Assembly (NCBI RefSeq): GCF_007833215.1
Contig: NZ_CP042239.1
Location: forward strand, 2,418,001-2,482,000
From: Sphingomonas suaedae
Lineage (GTDB): Bacteria; Pseudomonadota; Alphaproteobacteria; Sphingomonadales; Sphingomonadaceae
Length of the DNA stretch: 64,000 nt
Reading direction: 5' to 3'
A program made the position numbers and the translations under genes. The notes beneath the pieces are model-generated. The model had not been told where the DNA came from. It was given only the letters and a program-made list of their open reading frames with translations, and ran no database searches. Below are positions 34,100-42,744 of the stretch, in pieces (position 1 is the first letter of the stretch; each line of letters begins with the position of its first letter).

Positions 34100-35205
34100 C
34101 AAATCCCCTCCATCATACGGATGATCTTCGTTTCGGCGACTGCGCGGGCGGTTGGATCGATGCGCTCGGGGCGCACCCCCTGGGCAAGCCACCAGCCGAT
34201 CCACTCGCCCGGCGTCACCGGGTCCCAGTCGCGATAGGGCATACGCCCCCGCGCGGCAAAGCCGGTGCGCAAGTTCGCGAGATCGGGCGTCGCCAGGCCG
34301 TTCCACCGCTCGGTCGCCCAGTCCAGCAGCCGCCCGTGCGCGATGGCGGTGCGGCGATTATATTCCGCGGCCTCGCGCGGTGAGGGCTCGGCATGCGGCA
34401 TGAACTCGATCGCGCGCAGGATATCGCCGTGCGCGGCAGAAAGAGCATGGCCGTCGAATGGCTCGGCCACCAGCGTAGCTTCGCCCAGCGCGATGCGGTT
34501 GCCGGCGCGCGGCGCGGGATGACGCCCCGGCGGCAAGCCGGCCCCCCGAGACAGGCGCCAGCCCCAGGGCGGGCTGCGCCACTCGACTGCCCCGGCGCCG
34601 GTCGCGATCGTCTCGCCCTCGGGCGCGCCGCTCGAGATCGGCTGGGCGACCAGCGATGGCAGGTGGGCGGACCAGTCGGTCCAGTCGTCGCCGGGCGCGG
34701 CGCAATCGAGGAGCAGGTCCGCCTCCGGCACGTCCGACGCCCGCGCGATATCCAGCGCCGCCGCCATCTCGGCGAGCAGCGCCGAATAGGCCGCCATGTC
34801 GAAACGTACTCCGAACGGTTCCGCGTCGCGCGCAGCCAGCGTCGGCCATGGCATTGTCCGGCCAGTGCGTTCGCGTTCGCTGCGCAGCCATAGCTGGTGC
34901 AGCGCGACGCCATCGACATGCGGGATCGCACCGGGCGGGGCGAGTTGGACGCCGTCGAGCTCCACCCGCCGGATCGCCACCGCGCCGGTGCGGCGGATGA
35001 ACAGCGCCTGGTCCAGCCCGATCGCGCGGTGAAAGCCGTCGATCGTCAGCGTCGCCGCGCCGATCCGATCGAGCAGCGCGTTGGGACTGACGGGGCGCTC
35101 GACCAATGTGATGCGGGCAGCGGGCAGAGCGCGGCGAAAGGCGATGGCGGCCGACAGCGCGATCACGCCGCTGCCCAGGACCGCGACGCGCGCGACCGCG
35201 CTCAT
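34099..35205 (-). CDS. Degenerate tryptophan-halogenase-like protein (Hal-like)
   Basis: At 368 residues it is about 130 shorter than intact relatives. Homology shows in TLVERPVS, FIRRTGA and in DCAAPGDDWTDWSAHLP, which parallels DCSG...DWSHWLP of Hal1. The FAD loop is GSGVIAL instead of GGGTAGW; the catalytic Lys position (residue 78) is Ile; WxWxIP is WGWRLS (214-219); EPLES is EPFDG. It is thus probably not a halogenase, yet the frame is open and it is coupled by ATGA/TGATG overlaps to Hal2 and GH3. A binding or partner role is possible. Confidence 0.8.
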   Translation of the reverse strand: MSAVARVAVLGSGVIALSAAIAFRRALPAARITLVERPVSPNALLDRIGAATLTIDGFHRAIGLDQALFIRRTGAVAIRRVELDGVQLAPPGAIPHVDGVALHQLWLRSERERTGRTMPWPTLAARDAEPFGVRFDMAAYSALLAEMAAALDIARASDVPEADLLLDCAAPGDDWTDWSAHLPSLVAQPISSGAPEGETIATGAGAVEWRSPPWGWRLSRGAGLPPGRHPAPRAGNRIALGEATLVAEPFDGHALSAAHGDILRAIEFMPHAEPSPREAAEYNRRTAIAHGRLLDWATERWNGLATPDLANLRTGFAARGRMPYRDWDPVTPGEWIGWWLAQGVRPERIDPTARAVAETKIIRMMEGI

Positions 35206-36707
35206 ACGCCGCTCCAGGCGCCATGCGCGCGCAAGGCAGTTGCATGATCGGGCATTGCCGCCACACGCTGCGCGATACTGCCCGCAATCTCGTCAAGCGT
35301 GCGGGTCAGGGCCGGGGCGGTCGGATTGTCCGCGCGGGGATCGTAGCGCTCCGGCAGCTGCCCCTGCCCCAGATAGACCGCGACCCAACTGGGTTCGAGG
35401 AACAGGCCTTCTCCATATTTCTCGATCCGGCCGCTCTCGCGCCACAGCTCCAGCTTTTCGGCGAGGCTGTCTGGCACCGCCATGGTGCGGACATGGTTCC
35501 AGAAGTCCGAATCATCGCGGGTCGTCGCGTGATAATGGAGGATCAGAAAGTCGCGGACGCGGTCATATTCATAATCGACCGTGGCATTGAATGCGACGCG
35601 GTCGGCGGGGTCGATCCGGCGCTCCGGAAACAATTCGATCAGCCGCATCACCGCCATTTGCGCAAGGTGGATGCTCGTCGATTCGAGCGGTTCCAGGAAG
35701 CCGCTGGCAAGGCCGATACTGACGACATTGCCGACCCAGCTTTGGGCCCGCCGCCCGGCGCGGAAGCGCAGGATGCGCGGCTCGGCTTGTCGCGCGCCCT
35801 CGACCGCGCCCAGGATCGCGTCGCACGCCGCATCCTCCGGCAGGAAGGCGCTCGAAAAAACATAGCCATTGCCGACGCGATGCTGCAGCGGGATGCGCCA
35901 GCGCCAGCCCGCGCTCATCGCGGTGGCGCGGGTATAGGGCTCGATCGGTCCTGGCATACTCTGCGTCGGAAGCGCCGCGGCGCGGTCGCAGGGCAGCCAG
36001 TGCGACCAATCCTCCCACGCCGCGTCCATCGCCCCCCCGATCAGCAATGCGCGGAAACCCGAGCAATCGATGAACAGGTCGCCCGCAATCCGCTCGCCGC
36101 TGTCGAGCACCAGCTCCGTGACGTCGCCGCTTTCGCCGGCGCGTTCGACGCCGATGACCCGCCCCTCGGTGCGAACCGCGCCGCGCGCCTCGCTATAGCC
36201 GCGCAGCATCGGCGCCAACTTGGTCGCGTCGAACTGGTACGCCCAGCCATAGCTGGTCGCGAGAAAGTCACCATCGGCGGGGGGGAAGGCGAAACGATTG
36301 GCCCGCGCCGCCACGATGGGGAGCGAATAGTCCTCAAGGCTCCGCCGCGATCCTTCTTCCCGCGCGCGCAGCCAGTAATGGTGAAACCCGACCCCCGCCA
36401 GATCGACGCCATAGGCGCCGAACGGGTGAACATAGCGGTCGCCGATCGCACCGAAATCGCGGAAGTCGATCCCCAGCTTGAAGGTGGCGTTGGTGGCGCG
36501 CATCATCTCGGCCTCGTCGATGCCGAGCCGCTGGAGAAACGCGCGCAGGTGGGGCAGCGTCGCCTCCCCCACCCCGACGATGCCGATCTCCTCGGATTCG
36601 ATCAGGCGCACGTCCGCCACGCCGGGCAGGAACCGCGCGAGGGCGGATGCGGTCATCCACCCTGCGGTTCCGCCCCCGACGATGACGACGCGCACCGGAT
36701 CGATCAT
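35202..36707 (-). CDS. Flavin-dependent tryptophan halogenase family protein (Hal2)
   Basis: A 501-residue protein with GGGTAGW at 11-17, Lys77 in ATFKLGIDF, WRWRIP at 268-273 and Glu342 in EPLESTS, all family catalytic features. No signal peptide is seen. The ATG at 36707 overlaps the GH43 stop (ATGA), and its own stop overlaps the start of the degenerate paralog. Translation is therefore tied to that of a secreted beta-xylosidase. The natural substrate is unknown. Confidence 0.9.
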   Translation of the reverse strand: MIDPVRVVIVGGGTAGWMTASALARFLPGVADVRLIESEEIGIVGVGEATLPHLRAFLQRLGIDEAEMMRATNATFKLGIDFRDFGAIGDRYVHPFGAYGVDLAGVGFHHYWLRAREEGSRRSLEDYSLPIVAARANRFAFPPADGDFLATSYGWAYQFDATKLAPMLRGYSEARGAVRTEGRVIGVERAGESGDVTELVLDSGERIAGDLFIDCSGFRALLIGGAMDAAWEDWSHWLPCDRAAALPTQSMPGPIEPYTRATAMSAGWRWRIPLQHRVGNGYVFSSAFLPEDAACDAILGAVEGARQAEPRILRFRAGRRAQSWVGNVVSIGLASGFLEPLESTSIHLAQMAVMRLIELFPERRIDPADRVAFNATVDYEYDRVRDFLILHYHATTRDDSDFWNHVRTMAVPDSLAEKLELWRESGRIEKYGEGLFLEPSWVAVYLGQGQLPERYDPRADNPTAPALTRTLDEIAGSIAQRVAAMPDHATALRAHGAWSGV

Positions 36708-38341
36708 GGCGTTCCCGATGCCGCGTGCGGGCCGACGACCAGTCCCATGAACAGCCCGGCATGAATGGTGGCGAGCCGCGACACGTCGATGTTGCGCGCG
36801 ATGCTGCGCCATGCGGTTTCGCCGACCGGGCGCCAGTCGGCCTGTGCGACGCCCTTGTCGAAGCTCAGTTTCAGCTCGACCTCGCTCGCCCCGCCACGCG
36901 GAACCGAGGCGATCGTCACGCCATTCTCCGGTTCGTCCTTTGAGATTCGGCGCCGCACGACCAGCTTGTCGCCTTCAAGCCCCACGAACATCAAGTGATT
37001 CTCGTCGGCGACCGCAAGCAACCCCGCGCGATCCGACGCCCCCTTGGGATCGAAGGCCACACGCGTCGTCCAGCTGGCCTCCGCGTGGCGCATACGCTTG
37101 CCGATATAACTCGGCTGGGCGAGCGCCCCAGCCGCGACCGGGCGTGCGTCGAGCGTCAGCGACCCATTCGCGATCCGCCACCATGGCGCGCCCTTTGGCG
37201 TGCGCAGCATCAGCCAGTCATCGGTGAGCTTCGGCGCATCGAACTCCTCGCGCCAGTCGCGCGCCTCGCCGCGCGAGGCGGGGAGTTTCGGTCGCGCGAC
37301 GCTGGCGGGAAGCGGCGTGCGGGGCGGCAGGATCGATGGCCAGCCGTCCTTCCAGGTCACCGGCAGCAGGAAGGTCTCACGGCCCAGCAACGTCTCCTGC
37401 CCGCGGAACGGGCGCGTGGCGAGGAATACCGCCCACCAGCTGCCGTCGTCCAGCTTCACGAAATCGGCGTGACCGGTTGCCTGTACCGGGTTCGGGCGAT
37501 CGTCGGGCAGGTCGCGCTGGGTCAGGATCGGGTTGACCGGGCCTGGCGTGTAGGGGCCGGTCAGCGTGCGCGCGCGATAGATGGTCTGCGCGTGCTGATC
37601 CGCCGTCCCGCCCTCGGCAGCCGACAGGTAATACCAGCCATCGACCTTGTAGATATGCGGCCCCTCCGCCCAGATCGGCTTGGTTGACGGGTCGACCCCC
37701 TTGTCCACCAGCAGGTGGCGCGGCCCCTTCATCTTGTAGGTCGCGAGGTCGATCTCCTGCAGCCACAAGGCCCGGTGTCCGTCATATTCGGGCTTTCCTG
37801 GTGGCGCGTCGTTGTTGACGATCCAGGCGCGGCCGTTCTCGAAATAGATCGACGGATCGATCCCGCCAAAACTGAGCCAATGTGGTCCGCTCCACGGCCC
37901 GACCGGATCCTTTGCGGTCAGCATGAAATTGTCGCTGCACCCGACGCAGGTGTTGAGGATGTAATAGGTACCGTCATGATATTCGATCGTCGGCGCGAAG
38001 ACCCCGCGATCCAGCGCCAGCCCGCTAAAATCGAGCATCTCCGGACGGTCGATCGCGTTGCCGATCTGACGCCAGTTGACGAGGTCGCGGCTATGATAGA
38101 CCGGAATTCCCGGGAACCAGGCAAAGGTCGATGTGACGAGGTAGAAATCCTGCCCCACCTTCACGATCGACGGGTCGGGGCGGAAGCCGGGCAGCACCGG
38201 ATTCGCGAAATGCCCCGGCGGAAGCTCACGCGGCTCTGCCTCTGCCGCATAAGCGACATAGTCGAATCGTGCGCTTCCCTGCTGCGCAGCAACCGGTGCA
38301 GCAGCGATCAGCATCGACAACAGCGCGCAAAAACCCTTCAT
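36704..38341 (-). CDS. Glycoside hydrolase family 43 beta-xylosidase
   Basis: A 545-residue secreted enzyme with signal peptide 1-20. The five-bladed propeller carries Asp56 (FRPDPSIVK, base), Asp162 (GGIDPSIYF) and Glu226 (IWAEGPH, acid). The C-terminal part (about 365-545) is a beta-sandwich typical of GH43 beta-xylosidases. It releases xylose (or arabinose) from xylo-oligosaccharides. AGGGAGCAGG precedes the ATG at 38341. It heads the minus-strand operon and shares a divergent gap with xylX containing a XylR site. Confidence 0.92.
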   Translation of the reverse strand: MKGFCALLSMLIAAAPVAAQQGSARFDYVAYAAEAEPRELPPGHFANPVLPGFRPDPSIVKVGQDFYLVTSTFAWFPGIPVYHSRDLVNWRQIGNAIDRPEMLDFSGLALDRGVFAPTIEYHDGTYYILNTCVGCSDNFMLTAKDPVGPWSGPHWLSFGGIDPSIYFENGRAWIVNNDAPPGKPEYDGHRALWLQEIDLATYKMKGPRHLLVDKGVDPSTKPIWAEGPHIYKVDGWYYLSAAEGGTADQHAQTIYRARTLTGPYTPGPVNPILTQRDLPDDRPNPVQATGHADFVKLDDGSWWAVFLATRPFRGQETLLGRETFLLPVTWKDGWPSILPPRTPLPASVARPKLPASRGEARDWREEFDAPKLTDDWLMLRTPKGAPWWRIANGSLTLDARPVAAGALAQPSYIGKRMRHAEASWTTRVAFDPKGASDRAGLLAVADENHLMFVGLEGDKLVVRRRISKDEPENGVTIASVPRGGASEVELKLSFDKGVAQADWRPVGETAWRSIARNIDVSRLATIHAGLFMGLVVGPHAASGTP

Positions 38342-38407
38342 CCTGCTCCCTCTCACCTATCGTGCCGGTTCTTTCCCGATCCGCACCGCCCTTTTTCGCG
38401 GACGGCC

Positions 38408-38444
38408 TTGACACCTTCATAGGAGCATGATGTTAGCGCTATCA
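38408..38444. promoter_or_regulatory. XylR operator and promoter, xylX operon / GH43 operon
   Basis: TTGACA at 38408-38413 is followed 17 bp later by TGTTAGCGCTATCA (38431-38444), so the operator covers the expected -10 of a plus-strand promoter for xylX. The same site could control the divergent GH43 operon. Confidence 0.75.
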
Positions 38445-38473
38445 AGAAGAATGAGGACGGAGGGGTTCTGACG

Positions 38474-39613
38474 ATGGCCGTCTCGCTTGCGGGTCTCTTG
38501 CCGGACGATTGGCACATGGGGAACTTCCTCGGCCGTATCGATCTGGGCGATGGTCCGGTACCGGTTCTGATCGCCGATGGTGCGCTGCACGACCTTACCC
38601 CCAGCAGCGCGAGCGTCTCGGGCGCGATCGAACGCGGCCACACGACCCCGCAGCATGGACGCCGCATCGCGGACCTCGACGCCCGCGACCCGCAGCTTCC
38701 CGACGGCGCGACATTGCTCGCCCCGATCGATCTTCAGTGCATCAAGGCGGCGGGCGTCACCTTCGCCGTTTCTGCGATCGAGCGGGTGATCGAAGAGCGC
38801 GCGCGCGGGGACGCCAGCCAGGCGGCGGCGATCCGCGGGCGGCTGGAGGAGCGGGTCGGCAGCGGCATCCGCGCGGTCGTCCCCGGTTCGCCCGAAGCCG
38901 CCGAACTCAAGCGCGCGCTGATCGAAGACGGCATGTGGTCGCAATATCTGGAGGTCGCGATCGGCCCGGATGCGGAAGTCTTTACCAAGTCCCCCGTTCT
39001 GTCGGGGGTGGGGCACGGCGCACCGATCGGGGTGCGATCGGATTCGAGCTGGAACAACCCCGAACCGGAAATCGTCCTTGCCGTATCGAGCCGCGGTGAA
39101 ACGGTCGGGGCGATGCTGGGCAACGACGTCAATCTGCGCGATTTCGAGGGGCGTTCGGCGCTGTTGCTGGGCAAGGCCAAGGACAATACCGCGTCCTGCG
39201 CGCTGGGTCCCTTCATCCGCCTGTTCGACGACGACTTCACCATCGACGACGTGCGCAGCGCCGACGTCGGATTGACGATCGAGGGCACGGACGGCTTCCG
39301 GCTCACCGGCACCAGCCGGATGAGCGAGATCAGCCGCGACCCGCTCGACATCGCCGCCCAGGCGATGAGCGAGCATCACTATCCCGACGGGTTCGTGCTG
39401 TTCCTCGGCACGCTGTTCGCGCCGACGCAGGATCGCGATGTTGTGGGCGGCGGGTTCACGCACAAGATCGGCGATCGGGTGACCATCGCCTCGCCCCGGC
39501 TCGGCACGCTCGCCAATACGGTGACGACATCGAAAAATGCGCCCATATGGGAAATTGGAATCAGCGTTTTTGTTCGTGACCTCGTCCGTCGTGGACTCGC
39601 CGACCGGATCTGA
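38474..39613 (+). CDS. xylX: 2-keto-3-deoxy-D-xylonate dehydratase (FAH family)
   Basis: A 379-residue fumarylacetoacetate-hydrolase-fold enzyme. NNPEPEIVLAVSSRG and GNDVNLRDFEGRSALLLGKA are the family's metal and substrate segments. It resembles Caulobacter XylX, which converts 2-keto-3-deoxyxylonate to 2-oxoglutarate semialdehyde in the Weimberg pathway. Context is decisive, because the other four pathway enzymes are encoded nearby. It is the first gene of xylX-xylA-xylB-xylC-esterase. Confidence 0.92.
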   Translation: MAVSLAGLLPDDWHMGNFLGRIDLGDGPVPVLIADGALHDLTPSSASVSGAIERGHTTPQHGRRIADLDARDPQLPDGATLLAPIDLQCIKAAGVTFAVSAIERVIEERARGDASQAAAIRGRLEERVGSGIRAVVPGSPEAAELKRALIEDGMWSQYLEVAIGPDAEVFTKSPVLSGVGHGAPIGVRSDSSWNNPEPEIVLAVSSRGETVGAMLGNDVNLRDFEGRSALLLGKAKDNTASCALGPFIRLFDDDFTIDDVRSADVGLTIEGTDGFRLTGTSRMSEISRDPLDIAAQAMSEHHYPDGFVLFLGTLFAPTQDRDVVGGGFTHKIGDRVTIASPRLGTLANTVTTSKNAPIWEIGISVFVRDLVRRGLADRI

Positions 39614-39639
39614 ACTCTGAATTGCAGGAATTGCGCATC

Positions 39640-41073
39640 ATGAAGCTGACCCACCTCATCAATGGCGAGCGCGTCGCCGTCGACGCGCCGCTGGAAAGCC
39701 GCAACCCGTCCAACACCGACGAGGTCGTTGCGACCTTTGCCGCAGGCGATGCTGCAACCGTCGACCAGGCGGTTCAGGCCGCGCGTGCCGCGCAGCCCGG
39801 CTGGGCGTCCGCCTCGCCCGAAGTCCGCGCCGATCTGCTCGACAAGGTTGCCGCCACGATCATGGCGCGCGCCGCCGAGCTCGGCGAACTGCTCGCGCGT
39901 GAGGAAGGCAAGACCCGCGCCGAGGGCATGGGCGAGGTGATGCGCGCCGCGCGCATCTTCCGCTATTTCGGTGGGGAAGCGCTGCGCCGCCATGGGCTGA
40001 CGCTCGAATCGACGCGGCCGGGTCTCGACGTCGCCACCTATCGCGAGGCGGTGGGCGTCGTCGGCCTGATCACCCCGTGGAACTTCCCGATCGCGATCCC
40101 CGCCTGGAAGGCCGCGCCCGCGCTCGCCTTTGGCAACACCGTCGTGATCAAGCCCGCCAATGTCACCCCGGCGGTCGCGAGCGCGCTCGCCGACATCATC
40201 CAGGAATGCGGCGCGCCTCCCGGCGTGTTCAACATGGTGCTGGGCCAGGGCGGCGTCGGCCAGGCGATCGTCGATCACCCGGGCATCGACGCGATCAGCT
40301 TCACCGGCTCGCAGGGCGTCGGCGCCAAGGTCGGCATGGGCGCGATGACGCGGCAGGCCCGCGTTCAGCTCGAGATGGGCGGCAAGAACCCGCTGGTCGT
40401 GCTCGCCGACGCCGATCTCGACAAGGCCGTGGCCATCGCGCTCGACGGCGGCTTCTTCCAGACCGGCCAGCGCTGCACCGCGTCGAGCCGGGTGATCGTC
40501 GAGGATGCGATCCATGACCGCTTCGTCGAAGCGCTCGCCGAGCGCGCGAAGGGGCTCAAGGTCGGCGCGGCGCTCGCCTCCGACACCCAGGTCGGCCCGG
40601 CATCGAGCGAGAGCCAGTTCGAGCAGAATCTCCGCTATGTCCGCCTCGCGGTCGAGGAAGGCGGCCGTCTCGCCAGCGGCGGCGCCGACCCGCTCAAGCT
40701 CGACACGCCCGGCTATTTCATGGCGCCGACGCTGATCGCGGACACCGATCCGGACATGACGATCAACCGCGAGGAAGTGTTCGGCCCCGTCGTCTCGACC
40801 GTCCGCGCGCGCGACTATGAGCACGCGCTGGAGATCGCCAACCAGGGCGAGTTCGGCCTGTCCTCCGGCATCGTCACCACCAGCCACAAATACGCGCGCG
40901 ATTTTCGCAAGCGGATCCGCGCCGGCATGGTGATGGTCAATCTGCCGACCGCAGGCGTCGACTATCACGTGCCCTTCGGCGGCACGCGCAAATCCAGCTA
41001 TGGCGCGCGCGAACAGGGGTTCGCGGCGGTCGAATTCTACACCACCGTCAAGACCGTCTATTCGGGGGATTGA
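39640..41073 (+). CDS. xylA: 2-oxoglutarate semialdehyde dehydrogenase (aldehyde dehydrogenase family)
   Basis: A 477-residue NAD(P)-dependent dehydrogenase oxidising 2-oxoglutarate semialdehyde to 2-oxoglutarate, the last Weimberg step. The catalytic Asn148 is in ITPWNFP, Glu245 in LEMGGKNP and Cys279 in TGQRCTAS. The ATG at 39640 has AGGA about 10 bp upstream; a TTG at 39622 is the alternative. The symbol follows Caulobacter usage and is not xylose isomerase. It lies 26 bp after xylX. Confidence 0.92.
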   Translation: MKLTHLINGERVAVDAPLESRNPSNTDEVVATFAAGDAATVDQAVQAARAAQPGWASASPEVRADLLDKVAATIMARAAELGELLAREEGKTRAEGMGEVMRAARIFRYFGGEALRRHGLTLESTRPGLDVATYREAVGVVGLITPWNFPIAIPAWKAAPALAFGNTVVIKPANVTPAVASALADIIQECGAPPGVFNMVLGQGGVGQAIVDHPGIDAISFTGSQGVGAKVGMGAMTRQARVQLEMGGKNPLVVLADADLDKAVAIALDGGFFQTGQRCTASSRVIVEDAIHDRFVEALAERAKGLKVGAALASDTQVGPASSESQFEQNLRYVRLAVEEGGRLASGGADPLKLDTPGYFMAPTLIADTDPDMTINREEVFGPVVSTVRARDYEHALEIANQGEFGLSSGIVTTSHKYARDFRKRIRAGMVMVNLPTAGVDYHVPFGGTRKSSYGAREQGFAAVEFYTTVKTVYSGD

Positions 41074-41105
41074 GCTTGTTGCAGACGTCCACCGGATCGG
41101 CCGCG

Positions 41106-41864
41106 ATGCGCGCCATCTATCCCAGCCTTCGCGACCGCCACGTCCTGATCACCGGCGGCGCTTCGGGGATCGGCGAGGGGCTGGTCGAGGCATTCGTTGC
41201 ACAGGGCAGCCGGGTCAGCTTCGTCGATGTCCAGCGCGAGGCGGGCGAGGCACTCGCCACGCGGTTGACACCGGGAGCATCGCATTCTCCGCGCTTTGCC
41301 ACGTGCGACCTCACCGACATCGCCGCGCTCCAGGCCTGCATCGGTGGACTGATCGCCGAACAGGGATCGGTCGATATCCTGCTCAACAATGCCGCGAGCG
41401 ACGACCGGCACGCGATCGGCGATGTGACCCCGACCTATTGGGATGAGCGGATGGCGGTCAATCTGCGCCATCTGTTCTTCACCGCCCAGGCGGTGATCCC
41501 GGGCATGAAGGAAGCAGGCGGCGGCGTCATCATCAACTTCGGATCGATCAGCTGGCATCTCGGCCTGCCCGACCTGATCCTGTACCAGACCGCCAAGGCG
41601 GCGATCGAGGGGATGACGCGCAGCCTCGCGCGCGACCTGGGCGGCGACGGTATCCGCGTCTGCACCATCGTCCCCGGCAACGTCCAGACGCCCCGTCAGG
41701 AGCGCTGGTACACGCCCGAAGGCGAAGCGGAGATCGTCGCGGCCCAGGCCCTGAAAGGCCGCATTCAGCCCGCCGACATCGCCGCGATGGCGACGTTCCT
41801 CGCCTCCGACGACGCGCGCATGTGCACCGCGCACAATTATTGGGTGGATGCCGGATGGCGATGA
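41106..41864 (+). CDS. xylB: D-xylose 1-dehydrogenase (SDR family)
   Basis: About 252 residues. It oxidises D-xylose to xylonolactone with NAD. Cofactor motif ITGGASGIGEG is at about 17-27, catalytic YQTAKAAIEGMTRSLAR follows, and NFGSISWHLGLPDL and WYTPEGEAEIV closely match Caulobacter XylB. The start is uncertain. ATG 41106 gives the known length; TTG codons at 41070 and 41076 lie closer to a GGGGGA and would overlap or touch the xylA end. Confidence 0.92.
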   Translation: MRAIYPSLRDRHVLITGGASGIGEGLVEAFVAQGSRVSFVDVQREAGEALATRLTPGASHSPRFATCDLTDIAALQACIGGLIAEQGSVDILLNNAASDDRHAIGDVTPTYWDERMAVNLRHLFFTAQAVIPGMKEAGGGVIINFGSISWHLGLPDLILYQTAKAAIEGMTRSLARDLGGDGIRVCTIVPGNVQTPRQERWYTPEGEAEIVAAQALKGRIQPADIAAMATFLASDDARMCTAHNYWVDAGWR

Positions 41865-42733
41865 AGGACATACCGGTAGCCGCGCGCCTCGGCGCGACGT
41901 TGGGCGAAGGCCCGGTCTGGGACGCGGAGCGCAGCTGCCTGTGGTTCGTCGATATCAAGGGGAAGAAACTCCACCGGTTCGATCCTGAGACCGGCGCGCT
42001 CGCCAGCACCGATGCGCCCGGCGAAATCGGCTGGGCACTCCCCGCCGACAATGGTCGCCTGTTGTGCGGGCTCCAGACCGGGCTGCACTGGTTCGATACC
42101 GGCACCCGCGCCTTCACCTTCTGGCGCGCGGTCGAGCCCGACCTTCCCGGCAACCGGCTCAACGACGCGTGCACTGACGCGCAGGGACGCGTCTGGTTCG
42201 GGTCGATGGACAATTCGGAAGCGGGTGCGACGGGCTGGTTCTATCGCCTGGATGCCGGGCAGATCGACCGGGTCGGGCCGGGGCCGGTGAGCATCACCAA
42301 CGGCCCGGCAGTGTCACCCGGCGGCGATCGCATCTATTTCACCGACACGGTCGGTCGCCGCATCTGGCAGGCCGCGCTGCATGAGGATGGATCGCTGGGC
42401 GACGCGCGCCCCTATCTGACCTTTACCGGCGACGAAGGCTATCCGGACGGATCGATCACCGATGCGGAGGGAAATGTCTGGGTCGGGTTCTTTGCCGGGC
42501 ATGGCGCGCGACGCTTCGACCCCGCCGGTCGCGAGATCGAGTTCGTTCGGCTGCCCGTCGCCAATGTCACCAAGCTGGCGTTCGGCGGCGAGGGACTGAA
42601 GACGCTGTATGCCACCACAGCCGCCAAGGGGCTGAGCGCCGAACAGCGCGCGGCACAGCCCCATGCGGGCGATTTGTTCGCGTTCGAGGCCGATACGCCC
42701 GGCCACGCGCTCGCCCCGGCGCACGTCGCGTGA
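41861..42733 (+). CDS. xylC: Xylonolactonase (SMP-30/gluconolactonase family)
   Basis: A 290-residue six-bladed propeller hydrolase opening xylonolactone to xylonate. LGEGPVWD, NRLNDACTDAQGRVWFGSMD, SITNGPAVSPGG and GYPDGSITDAEGNVWVG are the metal-binding and family segments. The ATG at 41861 overlaps the xylB stop (ATGA); 41855 is an alternative in-frame start. It overlaps the esterase region through GTGA at 42730. Confidence 0.92.
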   Translation: MKDIPVAARLGATLGEGPVWDAERSCLWFVDIKGKKLHRFDPETGALASTDAPGEIGWALPADNGRLLCGLQTGLHWFDTGTRAFTFWRAVEPDLPGNRLNDACTDAQGRVWFGSMDNSEAGATGWFYRLDAGQIDRVGPGPVSITNGPAVSPGGDRIYFTDTVGRRIWQAALHEDGSLGDARPYLTFTGDEGYPDGSITDAEGNVWVGFFAGHGARRFDPAGREIEFVRLPVANVTKLAFGGEGLKTLYATTAAKGLSAEQRAAQPHAGDLFAFEADTPGHALAPAHVA

Positions 42734-42744
42734 GGGGCTTGGGC

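Noticed and set aside
34099..35205. Frameshift or assembly error explaining the short halogenase-like gene
   Set aside because: No continuation of the missing motifs was found in other frames nearby, and both ends overlap the neighbouring genes precisely, so a real shortened gene fits better.
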